NCBI GenBank assembly: GCA_040880125.1
Contig: JBBDJB010000054.1
Coordinates: 62,001-126,000 of the forward strand
Source of the DNA: JBBDJB01 sp040880125
GTDB taxonomy: Bacteria; Planctomycetota; Planctomycetia; Pirellulales; JBBDJB01
Direction of reading: 5' to 3'
Length of the DNA: 64,000 nt
Shown: piece by piece, positions 45,654 to 54,065 of the stretch
Numbering within the stretch: position 1 is the stretch's first letter
Layout of the letters: every line of letters begins with the position of its first letter
Notes under the pieces: generated by a model
Told to the model about the DNA's origin: nothing
What the model saw: only the letters and a program-made list of their open reading frames with translations
Database searches by the model: none
Translations under genes and position numbers: made by a program

Positions 45654-46853
45654 CTACGGGCCGGTCGCAACGATCGACGCGATGATTGTTGCGGTCGGTC
45701 CGTGCCCGTTTTCCCACGTGAGTACGAGCGGAGATTCTCCGCGGCGTGACGTTGCCATCGCGACATGGCTGGCGTCTTCCGCCACCACGTGCGGTGCGCT
45801 CTGCCCGGGGCTCTGCAGCCAAAGTTGCCCGCCTGATCGGGACTGCCAGGCGTACCAGACGCCGTCGTTGGCTGTCGCAATCCACGGCTGGTCGCCTTCG
45901 TCGAGCAGTTGCTCCGACTGTTTGCCGATGGTGCGGAAGATCTGGTTCTGACGACGCCAGACGGTGATGACGGCACCGTCCGCGTCCACCGCGACAGCCC
46001 CGCCGTCCATGGGGCACGCGTCGAGTTGCCAGCGGCCGCGGCCGAGCTTGCGGACTTGCGGGAAGGTTTGGCCGCCGTCGCTTGAGGTGGCCAGGTACAT
46101 GTCGCGGCAGCCGTCCAGCGAATTGCGAAACATTACGTGCAGCTCGTCATCCGGTCCGAATGCCACCGAGGGATGGCAGCATTCGCACACGGTGCCGCTT
46201 GGCGAGCGATAGACGCGCACGTTGGTCGGCCATGTCTGGCCGCCATCATCGGATCGTGCTCCAAAGATTTCCGTCGACCCGCTGCGCAGATCGAGCCAGG
46301 TGCAATAGAGTTGGCCCTCGCTGCCGGCGGTCATCGCGTGCAGTCCCTCCCGCGCGGAGCTTTCAAGATCGTTGATCTGCCCCGGGCCGCTCCAGGTCTG
46401 CCCGTGGTCGGTCGATCGCCAGCAGGCGAGATTGCCGGAATCATGACTGATTGCCGTCACGACAACGGCATCGTCGGTGACGGCGATGCGCGGACCACGG
46501 CGGCGGCCGAGTGCCAATTTCCCCAATTCCCCGACCGCGACGGGGGCATCGAATACGCCTGCCCCGTCGGTCGAACGTGCCACGTAGACGGTCGTGCCGG
46601 CACCGAAGGCCACGTAGATCCGGCCGTCTCGATCGGTGGCCGGCTGCGGTTGGCATGCCCCCTCGATCGATGGGGCGATCTGGACCGTCCTAGGCGGTTG
46701 CGCCCCCACGGACTGCGGCGTCGTTGCAACCGCCGTGCGGAGCGAAAGTTGCGAGGACTCGCCTTTTGACGCAGGCGTGCCGTCGCCCCTTCCGCAACCG
46801 AGGCAGACGGTCATGCACAAGTACATAGCAATACGTCGGATATTCAGGATCAT
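45654..46853 (-). CDS. Exported BNR/sialidase-like beta-propeller
   Basis: 399 residues. The N-terminus has a short signal with lipobox-like CLGCG. Six Asp-box-like repeats with S-x-D-G-G-x-T-W/F (for example SDDGGQTW, SSDGGQTF, STDHGQTW) form a BNR propeller (PF02012-like). The catalytic residues of true sialidases are not evident. The start ATG overlaps the stop of the upstream gene at 46850 (ATGA), so the two products are coupled. Possibly binds or trims carbohydrate. Confidence 0.8.
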   Translation of the reverse strand: MILNIRRIAMYLCMTVCLGCGRGDGTPASKGESSQLSLRTAVATTPQSVGAQPPRTVQIAPSIEGACQPQPATDRDGRIYVAFGAGTTVYVARSTDGAGVFDAPVAVGELGKLALGRRRGPRIAVTDDAVVVTAISHDSGNLACWRSTDHGQTWSGPGQINDLESSAREGLHAMTAGSEGQLYCTWLDLRSGSTEIFGARSDDGGQTWPTNVRVYRSPSGTVCECCHPSVAFGPDDELHVMFRNSLDGCRDMYLATSSDGGQTFPQVRKLGRGRWQLDACPMDGGAVAVDADGAVITVWRRQNQIFRTIGKQSEQLLDEGDQPWIATANDGVWYAWQSRSGGQLWLQSPGQSAPHVVAEDASHVAMATSRRGESPLVLTWENGHGPTATIIASIVATGP

Positions 46854-47923
46854 TCCGGCTCACTGGTTTCGTTGCGGAGCGTTAACGTCGCCCGGCGGAC
46901 GGAGAACGCATCGTCGCCGGAGAAGGCCAGGTGCAGCGTGCGGCCGTCGTCGCTCATCCACTTCGCGGGGAACGATCCGGACTCGCCGGGCCCGACGTCC
47001 CAGTGCGGCGAGAAATAGACGGTGGTCCACGGCCCCCACGGCTGGGGCGCGTCGTAGACGCCCAGTCCGCCCTCGAACCGCGGCCCGCGCGAATCGCGGC
47101 TGGCCGGCAGCACTTGGTACCACAGGTAGCGCCCCAGCGGCGCGCAGTACGAGATGCCGGAGCGGTAGCAGTTGCCGGGGTGTTCAAAAACCGCGCCGCG
47201 ATCGTCGACGTTCGCGGACCAGCGCGGCTGGCCGGCGTCGTCCAATCCGGCGAAGAACGTGTAGGCGTCGCGCTCGGTGAGCCGGCGCTTCGGCACGCGG
47301 GTCAGCACCATGCGATCGGCCGGCTCATAGGCGCTGTCTGAGTCGAACGAGTAGATATAGACGTACTCGTCCCGCGCGCCGGCGTAGTTGCGGCCGAAGT
47401 TCAGAAACGTGGGGCACCCGAAGCTGGTGGTGAACCGCCAGTCGGCCCATTGCCACGAGCGGCCGCGGTCGCGCGACCAGCCGAGCTCGGCGATGTCGGC
47501 GTTGCGGACCAGCATGTAGAGGACGCCGTCGACCATCAGCATGCCGCTGGCCTTGCGTCCGCTGGCGCCGTCGCCCAGCGCTTCGGCGCTCTGGGAGCGG
47601 ATGTTCTCGCCTTGAAAATCCTCCGGCGAGCCTGATACGCGGGCCAGGCCGAGGCTCAGCTTTCGCGGCACCTTCGGTGCAAAGCCGGTCCCATCACCGT
47701 AGGCCGTGAAAAGGTGCTCGTCATCCGCCCAGGTGATGGGCCAGTTGTCGCTATCATGCGCCGCGCTGCGGATCGTCTCCGGCGGTGCCCAGATGAGTGA
47801 GGCGATGACAGGGCTGGGCGGATAGGGGGCGGCAGGTTCGCGCTGCGCGGCGGCGGAGTTTGCGCTCGCGTGGACGAATGCCGCGGCCATCAAAGCTGGG
47901 AGGATCAGCCGGGTGTGGGGCAT
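46850..47923 (-). CDS. Exported protein, DUF4185-like beta-propeller
   Basis: 357 residues. Signal peptide about 1-26 (ends ANSAAAQ). The body looks like the DUF4185/glycoside-hydrolase-like propeller (WADDEHLFTAYGDGTGF, YEPADRMVLTRVPK, YDAPQPWGPWTTVYFSPHW). It probably interacts with polysaccharide. It heads a two-gene unit with the BNR protein through a 4-base overlap. A repeat A copy lies between it and the DUF1080 gene. Confidence 0.75.
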   Translation of the reverse strand: MPHTRLILPALMAAAFVHASANSAAAQREPAAPYPPSPVIASLIWAPPETIRSAAHDSDNWPITWADDEHLFTAYGDGTGFAPKVPRKLSLGLARVSGSPEDFQGENIRSQSAEALGDGASGRKASGMLMVDGVLYMLVRNADIAELGWSRDRGRSWQWADWRFTTSFGCPTFLNFGRNYAGARDEYVYIYSFDSDSAYEPADRMVLTRVPKRRLTERDAYTFFAGLDDAGQPRWSANVDDRGAVFEHPGNCYRSGISYCAPLGRYLWYQVLPASRDSRGPRFEGGLGVYDAPQPWGPWTTVYFSPHWDVGPGESGSFPAKWMSDDGRTLHLAFSGDDAFSVRRATLTLRNETSEPE

Positions 47924-47962
47924 CGGCTTTACTTTGCAGTTCGCGGCTCAAATTTCTTAAGC

Positions 47963-47989
47963 AGCACAGACAGGAATGTCTGTGCCACG
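47963..47989. repeat. Repeat A copy
   Basis: GCACAGACAGGAATGTCTGT followed by GCCACG, between two minus-strand genes. Confidence 0.8.
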
Positions 47990-48003
47990 AACAAGTCCCG
48001 CGC

Positions 48004-49344
48004 CTAGTCCAGCTCCTTGATGTAAATGTTGGCAAACTCGATCGGGTCGCCATGGTGTTGCAGGGCGATGGGCCCGCGCTCGGGGATGCCGGGGAGCTGG
48101 GCGTTCTCGATCACCGTCTCGCCGTTCAGCTCGACGGTCAGTCGGTCGCCGCGCATCGTGATGATGAAACGGTTCCAGGCACCGAGGCGCTTGTCCGCCC
48201 GCGATTTGGGCGTCACGCCGGCGCGGACTTCGGCCGGCTGCTGCGGATCGGTGCGATAGCCGTAGACTTCGCCCGACCCGGCCGGCCAGCACCACATATT
48301 CACCTGGCTCTTGGAGCTGCCGCGGAGATAGATGCCGCTGTCGCCCGCGTCGTCGACCTCCACCTGCTTCTGCTCGCCGGCGTCATCGGTGGCGTATTCT
48401 CCGCTGGGGAGGATCACCGGGCGGAGCGTCTTTTTCGGTTCGCCGGTGAATCGCCAATCGCAGATCAGGATAAAGTCGCCGTACTCCTTCTCCGACCAGA
48501 GGTTCTTCGCCTGAGCCGGCTCGGCTTCGCTCTGGCCGTCATAGTGCAAAATCCAGTCGCGTGGTTGCCAGTGTCCCTCGTGTCCCGGTTCTTGCTTCCA
48601 GCCGGACAGGTCGACTCCGGTGTAGAGCGATTGAAAGCCTTGCGCCTCGTCGGCGATCTCGTCCGGCTCGGGATTGGTCGAGGGAAGCTCGCGCAGGCGG
48701 ATGTTGCGGAAGTGGCACTCGGAGCCTTCGGACTCCAGGCAGATATAGCCCTTGCGCGGCAGGGCCTGGCTGGCGCCGGAGACCTCCTTGCCGTTCACCG
48801 AGAGCTTGAGCGTGCCGTCGTTGCACACGACGCGGTAGTGGTTCCACTCGCCGGCCGGTTTGCAGCGGTGTTCGCTGGGCAGGCAGCGCATCGAACCGTT
48901 GGGATGCGGCCGGTCGGGCTTCATTGTCGCCCCGTGGATGCTGAACACGTCCCCGTGGCTGGTGTAGTTCTCCGTGTTGCGGCCGTCGAGGATCTGGACC
49001 TCGATGGACCGGGTGAACGGCACTCCCGGCGCGGTGACCGGATCGCTCCAGACGAACAAGCCCGCGTTGCCGCCGGTCTTCATGTGCCGCCACTCGAGCT
49101 CCAGCTCGAAGTTCTCGTAATGCCGCTCGGTGCGCATCACGCCGGTGGGCACTCCGGTGGAGACGATCATGTCATCGCGGACGGTGAACGTGCCGGGGGC
49201 GCAGTTGACGTTCACCCAGCCGGAGAGGTCCTGGCCATTGAACAGCGGTTTCCACTCGCCGGCTTCGTCTTGTGCGGCGGCGGTGGCGGCAAGGATTGTG
49301 AAGCCCGAGAGCAAGCAAGCGCAGGTGAGAATGACGTTCCGCAT
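48004..49344 (-). CDS. Exported two-domain DUF1080 (3-keto-disaccharide hydrolase type) protein
   Basis: 446 residues from the ATG at 49344; the open frame upstream of that is not supported. Signal peptide about 1-24. Two PF06439 jelly-roll domains: the first has WKPLFNGQDLSGWVNVN, FELELEWRHMKTGGNAGLFV and EVQILDG; the second SLYTGVDLSGWKQEPG, DAGDSGIYLRG and VELNGETVIEN. The family includes enzymes that cleave 3-keto-glycosides and carbohydrate-binding proteins, and is expanded in planctomycetes. The neighbouring exported propellers fit a polysaccharide-use role. Confidence 0.9.
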   Translation of the reverse strand: MRNVILTCACLLSGFTILAATAAAQDEAGEWKPLFNGQDLSGWVNVNCAPGTFTVRDDMIVSTGVPTGVMRTERHYENFELELEWRHMKTGGNAGLFVWSDPVTAPGVPFTRSIEVQILDGRNTENYTSHGDVFSIHGATMKPDRPHPNGSMRCLPSEHRCKPAGEWNHYRVVCNDGTLKLSVNGKEVSGASQALPRKGYICLESEGSECHFRNIRLRELPSTNPEPDEIADEAQGFQSLYTGVDLSGWKQEPGHEGHWQPRDWILHYDGQSEAEPAQAKNLWSEKEYGDFILICDWRFTGEPKKTLRPVILPSGEYATDDAGEQKQVEVDDAGDSGIYLRGSSKSQVNMWCWPAGSGEVYGYRTDPQQPAEVRAGVTPKSRADKRLGAWNRFIITMRGDRLTVELNGETVIENAQLPGIPERGPIALQHHGDPIEFANIYIKELD

Positions 49345-49566
49345 GAGATCAGCCCTGTGGAGAGGAAGTTTTGGGCGGCGGGACGTTCCGCGCCGAAACG
49401 CAAACCCACCGAGTGGTGTCGGCAGCAAGCCCTTTGTAGTCCGGCGCGAAGCCCAGTGCAACAAACGGCCGTCGATTGGCGGTGACGTGACGGAATGCGG
49501 CGTCAGTCGGCCGGCGTGGCAACGGCTCCACTTTCGCGGTAGTGTGTGGGAGAATGATCGCCTTCT

Positions 49567-49631
49567 GTAGCTGAATTCGCAAGAATTCAGATTTGCCCCG
49601 CCGCCGGCTGAATTCTTGCGAATTCAGCTAC
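49567..49631. repeat. Repeat D, perfect 24-bp inverted repeat
   Basis: The left arm, 49567-49590, begins GTAGCTGAATTCGCAAGAAT. It is exactly complementary to the right arm, 49608-49631, which begins CTGAATTCTTGCGAATTCAG. The spacer is 17 bases and the right arm ends 12 bases before the permease start codon. Confidence 0.9.
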
Positions 49632-49643
49632 AACGAAAATCGA

Positions 49644-50966
49644 ATGAACGAGCAATCCTCCCCGCAGTTGCATCGCACGCTCGGCTTTTGGGCGATCACC
49701 GCCTATGGCGTCGGCGATATCCTCGGCGCCGGCATCTATGCGCTGGTGGGCGAGGTGGCCGGACGGGCGGGCGATGCCACCTGGCTGGCCTTTCTGGTAA
49801 CCGTGGCCATCGCCGGGCTGACCGCGCTAAGCTATGCGGAGCTCAGTGGGCGGTTTCCGCGCAGCGCCGGCGAGGCCAAGTTCTGCCTGCAGGCGACCGG
49901 CTGGAAGTGGTTCGCCCTGCTGATCGGGCTGTTGGTCTTCGCCTCGGGGCTGGTGTCGCTGGCCACCGTCTCCAGGGCATGTGCCGGATACGCGCTCGGC
50001 CCCTGGCCGCGGATCGCCGAGTCGCCCGTCTGGCAGTCGGCTGTGGTGGTGGCGTTTTTGTTGCTATTGGCCGCGATCAATTTCCAGGGCATCCGGCTAT
50101 CGTCGAACGTCAACATCGCGTGCACGCTTATCGAGGCCGGCGGACTGGTGACGGTGATCGTGGCCGGGGCGTGGTTCCTGGCCGGCGACGCGCCGCGCGC
50201 CGCTCCGGGCGAGGCTGCCGTGGGATGGTCCTGGCTGGGCGTGCTGCAAGGCAGCGCGCTGGCGTTCTTCGCCTTCATCGGTTTTGAAGACATGGTCAAC
50301 GTGGCCGAGGAAGTGAAGCGGCCGAAGCGCAACCTGCCGGCCGCCATCCTGACGGCCGTGAGCGTCGCGGCGATCACGTACATCATCGTCGCCTGGATCG
50401 CCACGTCGGTGATTCCGCCGGACCAGTTGGCTGCATCCAATGCGCCGCTGCTGGCGGTCGTGCAGAAGTCCGCGCCGAGCATCCCGGCGTGGTCGTTCAC
50501 GCTGGTGGCGCTGTTCGCCGTGGCGAACACGGGATTGCTCAACTTCATCATGGGTTCGCGGTTGCTCTACGGAATGGCCGCACAAGGGCTGCTGCCCCGC
50601 TGGCTGCACGCCGTGCATCCGCGCACGCGCACGCCGCACCGCTCGATCGTGCTGATCCTGCTGCTGGTCGTCGGCTTGGCACTCTCCGGTACGCTGGCCG
50701 GACTGGCCGGCACCACCAATGTGCTGCTGCTGGTGGTGTTCACCAGCGTGCACGTCTCGCTGCTGTTGCTGAAGCGCCGCGGCAAGGGCTTTCGCGTGCC
50801 CAAGATCATTCCCGCGGCCGGGGCGATCGCGTGCATTGCGCTGATCGGATTTGCACCGCCTCGTTCGATTCTGCTGGCGCTGGCGATCATCGCCGTGGCG
50901 GCGGTCGCCGTCGTGGTCTGGATGCGGCGCTTTCACGGTAACGTGGCGCTTCCGGAAGAGAAGTAG
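49644..50966 (+). CDS. APC-family amino acid permease
   Basis: 440 residues with about 12 hydrophobic segments. The first helix carries the APC substrate motif GVGDILGAGIYALVGE, and the next SAGEAKF. Later helices include AFFAFIGFEDMVNVAEEVKRPKRNLP, characteristic of the LAT/CAT group. It moves amino acids or related cations across the inner membrane. No ribosome-binding site is visible because repeat D ends just before the ATG, so translation may depend on structure. Confidence 0.9.
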   Translation: MNEQSSPQLHRTLGFWAITAYGVGDILGAGIYALVGEVAGRAGDATWLAFLVTVAIAGLTALSYAELSGRFPRSAGEAKFCLQATGWKWFALLIGLLVFASGLVSLATVSRACAGYALGPWPRIAESPVWQSAVVVAFLLLLAAINFQGIRLSSNVNIACTLIEAGGLVTVIVAGAWFLAGDAPRAAPGEAAVGWSWLGVLQGSALAFFAFIGFEDMVNVAEEVKRPKRNLPAAILTAVSVAAITYIIVAWIATSVIPPDQLAASNAPLLAVVQKSAPSIPAWSFTLVALFAVANTGLLNFIMGSRLLYGMAAQGLLPRWLHAVHPRTRTPHRSIVLILLLVVGLALSGTLAGLAGTTNVLLLVVFTSVHVSLLLLKRRGKGFRVPKIIPAAGAIACIALIGFAPPRSILLALAIIAVAAVAVVVWMRRFHGNVALPEEK

Positions 50967-51103
50967 CCGCGAAGCGTCTGCGCAGTGCCCTTTGTCGGCG
51001 GGGCTGAGCCCGCCTTGGCCTCCGGCGTGGGACGTGTACACTCGGAAGACGCACTTCGCTCGAAACTTCGCCTGCCGCGGGGCCAGCCCGCACAATTCAG
51101 GCC

Positions 51104-52006
51104 ATGGCACACAACCACGCGCATACACATTCGCACTACGACAAGGCCTTCGCCTGGGGCATCGCGCTGAACGTCGGATATATTGTCGTCGAGGTGGTGT
51201 TCGGGTTGTGGGTCAACTCGCTGGCTCTGCTGGCCGACGCGGGGCACAATCTGAGCGACGTGCTGGGCCTCGTGCTGGCCTGGGGTGCCCATTACCTAAC
51301 TCGACTCAAACCCACCGAGCGTCACACCTACGGGTGGCGGAGTACGTCGATCCTCGCCGCGCTGACCAACGCCCTGATCCTGCTGGTGGCGGTGGGCGGC
51401 ATCGCTTGGGAGGCTGTGCGGCGGTTCGGCATTCCTGCCGAAGTGGGCGGAACCACGGTGATGTGGGTCGCCGGCGCGGGCGTCGTAATCAACGGGATCA
51501 CGGCAATGCTCTTCTTCAAAGGTCGCCACGGCGACCTGAACATCCGCGGGGCCTTTCTACACATGACGGCCGACGCGGCCGTCTCGCTAGGCGTGGTCGT
51601 GGCCGGCGCGGCCATCTACCTGACCGGCTGGAATTGGGTCGACTCGGCCACGAGTCTGGCCGTGGCGGTGTTCATCTTCCTGGGCACGTGGGGACTGCTG
51701 CGGGACTCGGTCGATTTGGCCCTGCACGCGGTCCCGCGCGGGGTCGCTACCGGCGAAGTGCGCGAGTATCTGCGAAATCTGCCGGGCGTGCGCGAAGTGC
51801 ACGACCTTCACATCTGGGGGCTGAGCACCACGCACATCGCGCTGACCGCACACCTGGTCAAGCCGGACGCCGACGGTGAGGATGCGCTGCTCGCCCGCAT
51901 CAGCGAGGAGCTGCACGAGCGGTTCGGAATTGATCACAGCACCGTGCAGTTGGAGCGGGACGCGGACGCCGCGCAGTGCCGTCAGGCACCACCGGAAACG
52001 GTGTGA
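51104..52006 (+). CDS. Cation diffusion facilitator (CDF) metal exporter
   Basis: 300 residues with six transmembrane helices. The N-terminus MAHNHAHTHSHYD is His-rich for metal loading. The family signature LALLADAGHNLSDVLGLVLAW (helix 2, zinc site) and TADAAVSLGVVVAGAAIY (helix 5) are present. The C-terminal dimerisation domain ends with GVREVHDLHIWGLSTTHIALTAH. It exports Zn or related divalent ions in exchange for protons. The gene lies 137 bases after the permease. Confidence 0.93.
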   Translation: MAHNHAHTHSHYDKAFAWGIALNVGYIVVEVVFGLWVNSLALLADAGHNLSDVLGLVLAWGAHYLTRLKPTERHTYGWRSTSILAALTNALILLVAVGGIAWEAVRRFGIPAEVGGTTVMWVAGAGVVINGITAMLFFKGRHGDLNIRGAFLHMTADAAVSLGVVVAGAAIYLTGWNWVDSATSLAVAVFIFLGTWGLLRDSVDLALHAVPRGVATGEVREYLRNLPGVREVHDLHIWGLSTTHIALTAHLVKPDADGEDALLARISEELHERFGIDHSTVQLERDADAAQCRQAPPETV

Positions 52007-52926
52007 GCGGTCGGGCGGCCGAGGGTGTGCGACGCGGCCCAACCGTACCGCGCCGGCAGGACACTGTGCTTCCTCTCCCAAAGACAGATCCTGCCGACGG
52101 GTAGCGGTCAGGCTGTGTTTCGAACCTTCAACGGTTTCGGCTTGATGCAAAGGTTGTGCCGGCCCGCGAGCCGCTAATCACTCGTTACCCGAAGCCCCCT
52201 GGCGGCGATCGGACGTTACCGTCGAAATGCCAGCTCTTTGCTTGAGGCGCGGCGCTAGAAGTCATTCTTCGGAAGCAACTCCCGTACGTTGCGAAGATAG
52301 ACTCGAAACCGCCTGCCTGATAATGCGGCAATCCGATGCACGCCATCGCGGCACGCCGGCGAATCCCCCACGTTGACCAATGACCCGTCAATCGAACTTC
52401 GCTCGGGGGGCGAAATGCGGTTGCACCCCGGCGCGAAAGCGACTGTTTCTGCGAAAGGCTTTGCCGGGCCGTGATAGCATTCGCCACGGGCATGCAAGCC
52501 GTCGGCCTCTTCGGCACGCGCGGCACACCAGTTGCATCAGGCTCCGGCGATGCGATCGAGGCGCGGATTCGCGCCGCGGTCGAAGTGAACAGCGTGGCAT
52601 GATCGGAGAAGAGTTTGATCGGCGCGATGCTCGCAGTTCCCGCCAACGCAGGACGCGAGTATGGCTAACCGCACGGAACGTGCGGCGGGTCTTGTGTTGC
52701 GCCACGGCATCAGCAGCTCGGAGGAGGTGAGCTGTGTTTGTAGCGTCGGGCTGTTGCAGGGAGGCGCCACGTCAGGCGCGACGCTACAACTTTTCGCCAA
52801 CGGATGATCTTCCAGTCTCTCGTGAAAAGTCTGCCCACGACCGGCGCGGCTTCGCCGCTGCACGTGCGCAGGCGTTTCCGCCGGAGAATGGCCCCATATA
52901 CCTTTGCGAATTGAAAGAGGGCAAGG
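52007..52926. other. 920-base region without a convincing gene
   Basis: Only the F-type hairpin at 52738-52789 stands out. Frames on both strands have shadow-like composition with no conserved motif. It could contain a decayed gene. Confidence 0.45.
52738..52789. repeat. Repeat F hairpin (11-bp perfect stem)
   Basis: TTGTAGCGTCG at 52738-52748 pairs with CGACGCTACAA at 52779-52789. The loop contains GAGGCGCCACGTCAGGCG. It is one of several GCCACG-containing elements in the window. Confidence 0.75.
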
Positions 52927-53778
52927 ATGAAGAAGGGTTTTTTGATCGACATGGACGGCGTCATCTATCGCGGTTCGACGCTGATCCCCGGCGCGGAAAC
53001 GTTTATCAAGCGATTGCTCGAATACGACGTACCGTTTTTCTTTCTCACCAACAACAGCCAGCGGACGCGGCGCGACGTAGCGACCAAGCTACGCCGGATG
53101 GGCATCCCCGCCGAGGAGAAGCACGTCTTCACGTGCGCCATGGCGACGGCCCGCTTTCTGGCCGAGCAGAAACCCGGCGGCACGGCGTACGTCATCGGCG
53201 AGGGTGGCCTGCTCAACGCACTGCACCGGCACGGCTATTCGATCGTCGACCATTCACCGGACTATATCGTGGTGGGTGAAGGCCGCACGCTCACGCTCGA
53301 AGCGCTGGAGAACGCCACCGAAATGATTCTCGCCGGCGCGAAGCTGATTGCCACGAATCTCGATCCGAACTGTCCCACGCAGCACGGCACGCGGCCCGGC
53401 TGCGGGGCGGCCGTCGCGTTTTTGGAGACGGCCACCGGCGCGAAGGCCTTCAGCGTCGGCAAGCCCAGTCCCGTGATGATGCGCGCCGCGCGGAAGGAGC
53501 TCGGCCTGGCGACCGGCGAAACGATCCTGATCGGGGACACCATGGAAACCGACATCCTCGGCGGCGTGCAGATGGGCTACTACACCATCCTCGCGCTGTC
53601 CGGCGGAACGCGGCGCGAGGACGTCGACCGCTACCCCTTTCAGCCGGACCTGGTCGTCGATTCGATCGCGGACATCGACCTGATCTGGGAGCGCGCCGGC
53701 GTGAACATCCCGGTGCAGTCCCGGCGGAGTGAGCCGCCCGCCGATCCGCTCGACTGGGCCGTGAGTTATCTGGCGTAG
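52927..53778 (+). CDS. HAD-IIA hydrolase (NagD-like phosphatase)
   Basis: 283 residues. The HAD motif I is DMDGVIYRG with Asp8 (nucleophile) and Asp10. LTNNSQRT supplies motif II, GKPSPVMM the Lys of motif III, and GDTMETDILGG motif IV. A cap domain with ATNLDPNCPTQHGTRPG is typical of NagD/pNPPase-like phosphatases. Possible substrates are nucleotides or sugar phosphates. An AGAGGG ribosome-binding site precedes the ATG. Confidence 0.9.
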   Translation: MKKGFLIDMDGVIYRGSTLIPGAETFIKRLLEYDVPFFFLTNNSQRTRRDVATKLRRMGIPAEEKHVFTCAMATARFLAEQKPGGTAYVIGEGGLLNALHRHGYSIVDHSPDYIVVGEGRTLTLEALENATEMILAGAKLIATNLDPNCPTQHGTRPGCGAAVAFLETATGAKAFSVGKPSPVMMRAARKELGLATGETILIGDTMETDILGGVQMGYYTILALSGGTRREDVDRYPFQPDLVVDSIADIDLIWERAGVNIPVQSRRSEPPADPLDWAVSYLA

Positions 53779-53867
53779 CAGACAGCCCGTTCCGTACAGG
53801 TTTGTAACAGGAGACGTGCCGAGGCTGGTCTACTCTCTACTCTCACACTTTCTCGTCTCCAAACAAG

Positions 53868-53942
53868 CCCTCTCCCCGGTCCTCTCCCAGAGGGAGAGGG
53901 AATTGGCACCGGGTGCCACGGCTGGCTTGTCCCGCCGTGCCC
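53868..53942. repeat. Repeat B followed by repeat C
   Basis: Repeat B is at 53868-53901 and repeat C at 53910-53942 (GGGTGCCACGGCTGGCTTGT then CCCGCCGTGCC). They lie between the HAD gene and the amidase gene. Confidence 0.8.
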
Positions 53943-54065
53943 GGTGCGCTGGATTGGGCTCCGCCCTCCAGCAGCCCTGCCGCGGTTGCGCCGTGCAGCG
54001 GCCACGTTGCTCAATTAGAATAGTCCTCCGACTGGGCCCGCGTGGACTCTCCTGGAGGACATCTC

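Noticed and set aside
49593..49643. Earlier start for the APC permease
   Set aside because: The upstream codons are translated from repeat D and precede the first transmembrane helix with unrelated residues.
52185..52646. Possible gene on the minus strand in the 52 kb gap
   Set aside because: Pro/Ser/Arg-rich composition, no ribosome-binding site and no recognised motif; treated as non-coding.
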